Below, one piece after another: positions 58,966-64,000 of a DNA stretch of 64,000 nucleotides. How positions within the stretch are numbered: the first letter of the stretch is position 1; each line of letters opens with the position of its first letter. Made by a program: the position numbers and the translations under genes. Below the pieces are notes generated by a model that was not told the DNA's origin, did not search any database, and was given only the letters and a program-made list of their open reading frames with translations. The DNA comes from Aldehydirespirator sp965204875 (GTDB taxonomy: Bacteria > Actinomycetota > Acidimicrobiia > Acidimicrobiales > Aldehydirespiratoraceae): contig OZ242020.1 of the NCBI GenBank assembly GCA_965204875.1, positions 2,356,001 through 2,420,000 of the forward strand. Reading direction: 5' to 3'.

Positions 58966-59672
58966 GGGGAGCAGCGGGCTATTGCTGCGTTTCTGGATGA
59001 TTGCACGGAGCGGATCGATGCTTTGGTGGCGAGGAAGCGGTTGCTGTTAGAGCGGTTGGCGGAGTATCGCACGGCTTTGATCACCAGAGCAGTGACTCGC
59101 GGCCTGCCGCCCCAGGCCGCTCGTGCTGCTGGACTTGATCCATCGCCACCTCTCAAGCCGTCAAGTGTGGATTGGCTCGGCGACATCCCCGAGCACTGGG
59201 ACACGTGCCAACTTCGTCACTTGCTTCGGGAGCCTCTTGCCTATGGTGCCAGCGAACCGGCTGACAGCGACGATCCGAATCACCCACGTTACATTCGGAT
59301 CACAGACATCGATGAGATGGGATTGTTGAAGCCTGACACATTCCGCTCGCTTCAGCCAGAGGTCGCAGCACAATATCTGCTAAAGGAGGGTGATCTGCTA
59401 TTGGCTCGGAGCGGGTCTGTCGGAAAGGCATTCCTATACGAGGAAAGATGGGGACCGTGCGCATTTGCGGGTTATTTGATCCGGGCAAGATTCGATCGGA
59501 AACGAACCTATGCGCCATTCATGAAGCACTTCGCTGAATCTGACGCGTTTTCCGAGTGGCTCGAATCAACTTTCATACAGTCGACGATCCAGAATGTAAG
59601 CGCAGATCGCTATGCGGCAATGCGGTTAGCTGTGCCGCCGGTGGGGGAGCAGCGGGCTATTGCTGCGTTTCT
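58966..59672 (+). repeat. repeated DNA between the two halves of hsdS
   Basis: GGGGAGCAGCGGGCTATTGC at 58966 recurs at 59644, each part of a 29-bp identical block. A second pair, GTGGATTGGCT…GACATCCCCGAGCACTGGGA, opens each half (near 58519 and 59167). Such repeats allow domain shuffling by recombination. Confidence 0.9.
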
Positions 59673-59753
59673 TGATGAGCGCACTGAGCGGATCGACCGG
59701 CTTTGTTCTCGGGTTGAGGAGGCGATTGAGCGGTTGCACGAGTATCGGACTGC

Positions 59754-59759
59754 GCTAGT
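59754..59759 (+). repeat. target-site duplication of IS copy 2 (left)
   Basis: GCTAGT, identical to 60814–60819. Confidence 0.95.
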
Positions 59760-60813
59760 TGTAGTGGCCATAGAGGTTGGTAGCAGCGTGGGGTGAGCCT
59801 CCTGTGTAAGTGTGGTGGTTGCACATCGGACGAACACAGGAGGCTCTATGTCGCATGCTAATGCCCGCTTCACCGCGGCGGGCCGGTTGGTGATGGTGCA
59901 GCGGATCGAGGCGGGCACGCCGATCTCGGTGGTCGCGAAGCAGATCGCGAAGCAGGGGGTGTCGCGGGGCACCGCGGCGAAGTGGTATCGGCGCTGGCGT
60001 GTTGAGGGCTGGGAGGGGCTGGCTGACAGGTCCTCGCGTCCTCACCGCTGCCCGCGGCGCACCCCGGCCGCGGTGGAGCAGCGCATCTGCCGGCTGCGTC
60101 AGAGCACCCGCCGGGGTCCGGTGTATCTGTCGGCGCGTACGGGGGTGCCGGCGTCGACGGTGTGGCGCATCCTGTGCCGCCACGGGCTGAACCGTCTTGG
60201 CTGGTTGGATCGGCCCACCGGGCGGGTGATACGCCGCTATGAGCGCAAAGCCCCAGGCGAGCTGGTCCACCTCGACATCAAGAAGGTGGCCCGCATCCCC
60301 CTGGCGGCGGCTGGCGCGTGCACGGCCGCGGCTCGGCTGAGGCCCGCCGCTCCAAACGCAAGCGGCGGCGGGTGGGGTACACCTATCTGCACGTGGCAGT
60401 GGACGACTACTCCCGAGTCGCCTACGTCGAGGCCCACGACAACGAGACCGCCGACACCCTCGTCGGGTTCTGGCGGCGCGCCCAGGCGTGGTTCTGGTCC
60501 AACAACATGGCCGTCGACGAAGTCCTCACCGACAACGCCAAGAACTTCTGCTCCAACAAGTTCGCGGACCTGCTGGCCGAGAGGGCCATCGTGCACCGGC
60601 GCACCAAGCCCTACACACCCCAGACCAACGGCAAAGCCGAACGCTTCAACCGCACCATCGCAGAAGAGTTCCTCTACTCCCGCAAGTTCCGATCCGAAGC
60701 CGACCGCCGCCGACGCCTCACCCACTGGATCCACCACTACAACTGCCACCGACACCACACCGCCGTCGGCGGCCCACCCGCAACACGCGCACACAACCTC
60801 ACGCGAACCGACA
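59760..60813 (+). mobile_element. IS481-family insertion sequence, copy 2 (in hsdS)
   Basis: 1054 bp with TGT…ACA ends and the duplication GCTAGT on both sides. It is inverted relative to copy 1 and nearly identical in sequence. The only obvious length difference is a 9-bp duplication (CAGATCGCGAAG region near 59941) that changes V-A-K-Q-M to V-A-K-Q-I-A-K-Q. It carries the same C5 frameshift as copy 1. Excision would restore hsdS. Confidence 0.97.
59795..59846 (+). promoter_or_regulatory. hairpin covering the transposase ribosome binding site
   Basis: GAGCCTCCTGTGT (59795–59807) and ACACAGGAGGCTC (59834–59846) are perfect 13-bp inverted repeats with a 26-nt loop. The right arm contains the AGGAGG that serves ATG 59848. 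A transcript entering from outside would fold and hide the site. Copy 1 carries the same arms. Confidence 0.8.
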
Positions 60814-60818
60814 GCTAG
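59848..60818 (+). pseudogene. IS481-family transposase, copy 2 (frameshifted)
   Basis: Starts MSHANARFTAAGRLVMVQRI at 59848. The HTH region is followed by GELVHLDIKKVARIP, where the frame breaks at the C-run near 60297–60301. The DDE domain continues in the -1 frame (RVGYTYLHVAVDDYS, VDEVLTDNAKNFCS, PQTNGKAERFNRTI) to the TAG at 60816–60818, which is supplied by the target duplication. A ninth-nucleotide-multiple insertion near residue 33 leaves the frame intact. Whether the protein is made by slippage is unknown. Confidence 0.9.
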
Positions 60819-60819
60819 T
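60814..60819 (+). repeat. target-site duplication of IS copy 2 (right)
   Basis: GCTAGT, identical to 59754–59759. Confidence 0.95.
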
Positions 60820-60892
60820 GAGCGCAGCCGTCACCGGCAAGATCGATGTTCGCGAAGAGGCGAAGGCCGAGGCCAGAGGTGTTAGCCGATGA
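60820..60892 (+). pseudogene. hsdS: displaced 3' end of hsdS
   Basis: The last 24 codons of hsdS: V-S-A-A-V-T-G-K-I-D-V-R-E-E-A and on to a TGA at 60890–60892. The A-A-V-T-G-K-I-D-V-R ending is a hallmark of type I specificity subunits. It is in frame with the main part once the IS is removed. The hsdR start overlaps it. Confidence 0.92.
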
Positions 60893-63800
60893 CAGATCAG
60901 AGGACGGAGCGAGCATTGAGTCGGCAGTGGCCTCATTTGAGTCGGCAGTGGCCTCGATGCTGGCAGAGGGCGGCTGGCGGACCGGCGACCGGGCCGAGTG
61001 GGACGTTGAGCGGGCGCTGTTCCCCGAACGCGTGACCGCCTTCATCGAGGCCACTCAGCCTGAGTTGTGGGCACAGCTTGCGCAACTGCACGGCGACGCC
61101 CTTGCTGATTCGCTCATCGAACAGCTGGCGCGTGAGCTTGACACCAAGGGAACCCTGGACGTGTTGCGTCATGGGTTCCGCTTCTGGGGCAAGACCCTGA
61201 GGCTGGCGTACTTCCGGCCCGCACATGGCTTGAACCCGGATGCCGTGGCGCGGTTCGAGCGCAACGAGTTGACGGTCACCCGCCAGGTCAAGTGCCATCC
61301 CGGCAAGGGTGACACGGTGGACATGTTGCTCGCGTTCAACGGGCTGCCTATTGCCACATGCGAGCTCAAGAACCCGATGACCGGCCAGAGCTGGCGCCAC
61401 GCCGTAGAGCAGTACCGGCGTGATCGCGACCCCGAAGCGCCGCTGTTCCGCTTCTCCAAGCGGGCCCTCGTGCACTTCGCGGCGGACTGCGACGAGGTGC
61501 ACATGACGACTCGCCTTGCCAGGAGCAAGACCCGGTTCCTGCCGTTCAACCGGGGCGGCGCGCCCGGCGGAATCGGCTGCGGCGCCGGCAACCCGCAGCA
61601 CCCGTCGGGGTACCGCAGCGGCTACTTCTGGCAGGAGGTGCTCCAGCGTGACCGCTTCCTGGACATCGTCGGCTCATACATCTTCGTCGAGGAACGCACC
61701 GAGAAGGTCTACAGCGACAAGGGCGCACGCAACCAGACCCGCAAGACGCTCGTGTTTCCCCGCTATCACCAACTCGACGCGGTCACCAGGCTCATCGGCG
61801 CCGCCCGCGCTGACGGGCCTGGCCGCAACTACCTGATCCAGCATTCCGCGGGCAGCGGCAAGACCGACAGCATCTCGTGGTTGTCGCACCGCTTGGCGAG
61901 CCTGCACACCGCCGAGGACGTGAAGGTCTTCGACTGCGTGGTGGTGATCACCGACCGGCGCGTGCTGGACCAGCAACTGCAGGAGGCGATCTACCAGATC
62001 GAGCACGCCCAGGGCGTCGTCAAGGCGGTCGATCAGGACTCCGGCCAACTTGCCGAGGCTCTCGTCGACGGCACCAAGATCGTCATCACCACGCTGCAGA
62101 AGTTCCCGTTCGTGATGCAGCGGCTGCTGGCGATGGCCGGAGCGGAGGGCGACGCTCCCACGGCTGCGCAGGCACAGCAGGCCGAGCGGTGGCGCAGGCA
62201 GATCGCTCGGCGGAACTACGCGGTGATCGTGGATGAGGCGCACTCGAGCCAGAGCGGCGAGAGTGCCAGCGAGATGAAGGCGGTGCTCGGAGCGCGCTCC
62301 CAAGCCGCACTGGCCGAGGCCGGCGCCGATGGCGGAGACTGGGAGGACAGCCTCAATGCGGTGGTGGCGCCGCGCCGCGCCCAGCCCAACCTGTCGTTCT
62401 TCGCGTTCACGGCCACGCCCAAGGCCAAGACCATCGAGTTGTTCGGCACCCCTGGCGGCTCGGGCAAGCCCGAGCCGTTCCATGTCTACAGCCTGCGCCA
62501 GGCCATCGAGGAGGGTTTCATCGAAGATGTTCTGCGCAACTACACCGACTACAACACCTACTTCCGGCTGCTGAGCAAGGCCGAAGGCGACAATGACTTC
62601 CCCAAGCGCCGCACGTCGCGCGCGCTGGCGAAGTTCGTGAGCCTGCACCCGCACAACCTCGAGCAGAAGACGGAGGTGATCGTCGAGCACTTCCGCAACC
62701 AGATCCGCCACTGCATCGGCGGCAGGGCCAAGGCGATGGTGGTCACCTCGTCCCGGTTGCACGCCGTGCGCTACATGCAGACCTTCAAGCGATACATCAC
62801 CAGGCGCGGCTACACCGACGTCCACCCCCTGGTCGCGTTCAGCGGCACCGTGACCGACCCCGACACGGGCGAGGAGTTCACCGAGCCGTCGATGAACATC
62901 GACACCGTCTCGGGCAGGCCGATCAGCGAGGCCGCGCTGCCGGGGCGCTTCGACTCGCCCGACTACCAGATACTGCTCGTGGCCGAGAAGTATCAGACCG
63001 GCTTCGACCAGCCGCTGCTGCAGGCGATGTATGTCGACAAGCGCCTCGACGGCGTGCAGGCCGTGCAGACGCTGTCGAGGCTCAACCGCACCGCTGCGGG
63101 CAAGTCTCCACCGTTCGTGCTGGACTTCGTCAACGATCCAGAGGACATTCGAGCGGCCTTCGAGCCCTACTACGGCCAGACCTCATTGCAGGAGTGCTCC
63201 GACCCCTACCAGCTCGACAGGCTCGGGCACGAACTCGACACGGCGCAGGTCTACCACCGCAGCGAGGTCGAGGAGTTCGCGAAGGTCTTCTACCGCCCGC
63301 GCAGCGAGCAGCGACACAGCGACCACGCCCGGCTTGAAGCCGCGCTGCAGCCCGCGTGTGACCGCTTCGACGCGCTCGAAGAGGAGCAGCAGAGCGAGTT
63401 CCGCGACCGGCTCGGCGCCTATGTGAGCCTCTATGCGTTCTTGAGCCAGATCATCCCGTACGCCGATGGCGACCTTGAGCGCCTCTACGCCTTCGGCAAG
63501 GCACTGCTGCCGCGCCTGCGCCCCGACCGCTCCGCCGTTCGCCTATCCGATGACATCGAACTCGAGTACTACCGGCTCCAGCAGGTCTCGTCGGGCCGTA
63601 TCAACCTGGGCGAGGACGGCGACGAGGCCGCAGTCAAGCCGGCCACAGAGGTCGGCACCGGCGACCCCGAGGAGCCGACCGCGCCGCTGTCGGAGATCAT
63701 CGAGCGCCTCAACGACCGCTTCGGTACCGAGTTCGACAAGTCGGAGCGCCTGCTCCTCGAGCAGACGGTTCAGGACGCCATCAAGATTGAGGACATTGCT

Positions 63801-64000
63801 AGAACAGCCACGGCCAACCCCTTCGACAAGTTCAGCCTCAGCATTCGCCCGCAGATCAAGGGACTCCTGATCGAGCGCCTGTCCGAGAACGAGGCGTTCG
63901 TGAATCGGGTCTTCAGCGACGCCGCGTTCCGGGAGATCGTTTACAGCGGCCTTCTAGAGTCCATCTTCGAGGCTGCCATAGCCGAGCATCAGCAGCCCGC
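60879..64000 (+). CDS. hsdR: type I restriction endonuclease HsdR (3' end outside window)
   Basis: At least 1040 residues visible. The N-terminal nuclease domain has F-N-G-L-P-I-A-T-C-E-L-K-N-P (the D…E-x-K site) near 160–175. The ATPase/translocase has Walker A HSAGSGKTDSISW near 321–333, DEAH as V-I-V-D-E-A-H-S-S-Q, F-T-A-T-P-K-A-K, and V-A-E-K-Y-Q-T-G-F-D-Q-P. GTG 60879 is the likely start, overlapping hsdS; no ATG fits in this frame before residue 27. An ATG at 60889 is in the wrong frame. A 21-bp tandem repeat near the start duplicates E-S-A-V-A-S. It is the motor and nuclease of the type I complex. Confidence 0.93.
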   Translation, partial: MLADDRSEDGASIESAVASFESAVASMLAEGGWRTGDRAEWDVERALFPERVTAFIEATQPELWAQLAQLHGDALADSLIEQLARELDTKGTLDVLRHGFRFWGKTLRLAYFRPAHGLNPDAVARFERNELTVTRQVKCHPGKGDTVDMLLAFNGLPIATCELKNPMTGQSWRHAVEQYRRDRDPEAPLFRFSKRALVHFAADCDEVHMTTRLARSKTRFLPFNRGGAPGGIGCGAGNPQHPSGYRSGYFWQEVLQRDRFLDIVGSYIFVEERTEKVYSDKGARNQTRKTLVFPRYHQLDAVTRLIGAARADGPGRNYLIQHSAGSGKTDSISWLSHRLASLHTAEDVKVFDCVVVITDRRVLDQQLQEAIYQIEHAQGVVKAVDQDSGQLAEALVDGTKIVITTLQKFPFVMQRLLAMAGAEGDAPTAAQAQQAERWRRQIARRNYAVIVDEAHSSQSGESASEMKAVLGARSQAALAEAGADGGDWEDSLNAVVAPRRAQPNLSFFAFTATPKAKTIELFGTPGGSGKPEPFHVYSLRQAIEEGFIEDVLRNYTDYNTYFRLLSKAEGDNDFPKRRTSRALAKFVSLHPHNLEQKTEVIVEHFRNQIRHCIGGRAKAMVVTSSRLHAVRYMQTFKRYITRRGYTDVHPLVAFSGTVTDPDTGEEFTEPSMNIDTVSGRPISEAALPGRFDSPDYQILLVAEKYQTGFDQPLLQAMYVDKRLDGVQAVQTLSRLNRTAAGKSPPFVLDFVNDPEDIRAAFEPYYGQTSLQECSDPYQLDRLGHELDTAQVYHRSEVEEFAKVFYRPRSEQRHSDHARLEAALQPACDRFDALEEEQQSEFRDRLGAYVSLYAFLSQIIPYADGDLERLYAFGKALLPRLRPDRSAVRLSDDIELEYYRLQQVSSGRINLGEDGDEAAVKPATEVGTGDPEEPTAPLSEIIERLNDRFGTEFDKSERLLLEQTVQDAIKIEDIARTATANPFDKFSLSIRPQIKGLLIERLSENEAFVNRVFSDAAFREIVYSGLLESIFEAAIAEHQQP
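60915..60956 (+). repeat. 21-bp tandem duplication at the hsdR start
   Basis: ATTGAGTCGGCAGTGGCCTC (60915) is followed by TTTGAGTCGGCAGTGGCCTC (60936). It is in frame and adds seven residues. Confidence 0.95.

Larger units (their letters stand above)
58483..59759 (+). pseudogene. hsdS: type I specificity subunit HsdS, main part (3' end displaced by IS)
   Basis: 426 codons before the IS. Two target-recognition domains, each opened by a D-V/S-D-W-L-G-D-I-P-E-H-W block (near residues 12 and 226) and closed by a GEQRAIAAFLD…TERID helical spacer. The two halves share near-identical DNA at these points. IS copy 2 cuts the gene just after HEYRTALV; as it stands the protein gains 12 foreign residues. 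The missing end (S-A-A-V-T-G-K-I-D-V-R) lies at 60820–60892 and is restored in frame if the IS leaves, giving 449 residues. HsdS sets the DNA site of the complex. Confidence 0.93.

Overview
The window is high-GC DNA with frequent GTG/TTG starts. The gene order rsmI–metG–tatD–rpf–rsmA–ispE, then prs–rplY–pth, mfd, mazG, eno–divIC and DUF501–ppx matches the Mycobacterium tuberculosis Rv1003–Rv1026 neighbourhood. Two tiny ribosomal proteins known from actinobacteria (bL37-like and bS22-like) are also present. I read it as an actinobacterium, most likely a deep-branching lineage such as Acidimicrobiia; the class is inference. The many restriction systems, the sulfatase and the molybdenum-hydroxylase genes would fit a marine or host-associated member.

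Layout. 1–3990: a sugar ABC transporter operon (solute-binding lipoprotein and two permeases) with its LacI-type regulator and two palindromic operators. 4157–25902: the housekeeping backbone, interrupted at 12158–14473 by a lone CoxL-type molybdopterin subunit on the opposite strand. 25911–32701: Cox accessory genes (coxD, coxE, coxF/xdhC, a mocA-like gene, coxG) sitting between divIC and DUF501, and themselves split by an oppositely oriented MvaI/BcnI-type restriction-modification pair with a methyltransferase relic. 32836–42197: DUF501, ppx, an acetyltransferase, an enoyl-CoA hydratase homologue, an MFS transporter, a RecB/Cas4-like nuclease, a leucine-rich-variant repeat protein, tRNA-Leu, an HIBADH-type dehydrogenase, superoxide dismutase and an SMP-30 protein. 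42461–48670: amidohydrolase, arylsulfatase and two acyl-CoA dehydrogenases, probably a catabolic cluster. 48735–64000: a defence island with a type III system (mod, res), an ImmA-type protease with a DUF4411 PIN-like protein, and a type I system (hsdM, hsdS, hsdR). The ImmA gene, DUF4411 and the three hsd genes form one tightly packed transcription unit.

In the type I operon, hsdM and hsdS are each interrupted by a nearly identical IS481-family element. The copies face opposite ways. Each sits in an N-CTAG-N target with a 6-bp duplication, and removing either one precisely restores the reading frame. Both copies share the same transposase frameshift and a hairpin that would hide the transposase ribosome binding site. 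An older relic of a related element marks the left edge of the island.

Two window-wide patterns stand out. First, at least eleven genes have a TAnnnT hexamer 6–9 nt before the start codon with no Shine-Dalgarno sequence, which suggests widespread leaderless transcription. Second, many gene junctions carry a degenerate second copy of the neighbouring gene's start or end, in about ten places spaced 66–76 bp apart. Several otherwise conserved enzymes (MazG, sulfatase, CoxE) also contain low-complexity loop insertions built from GGCGAC/GTCGCC-like repeats.
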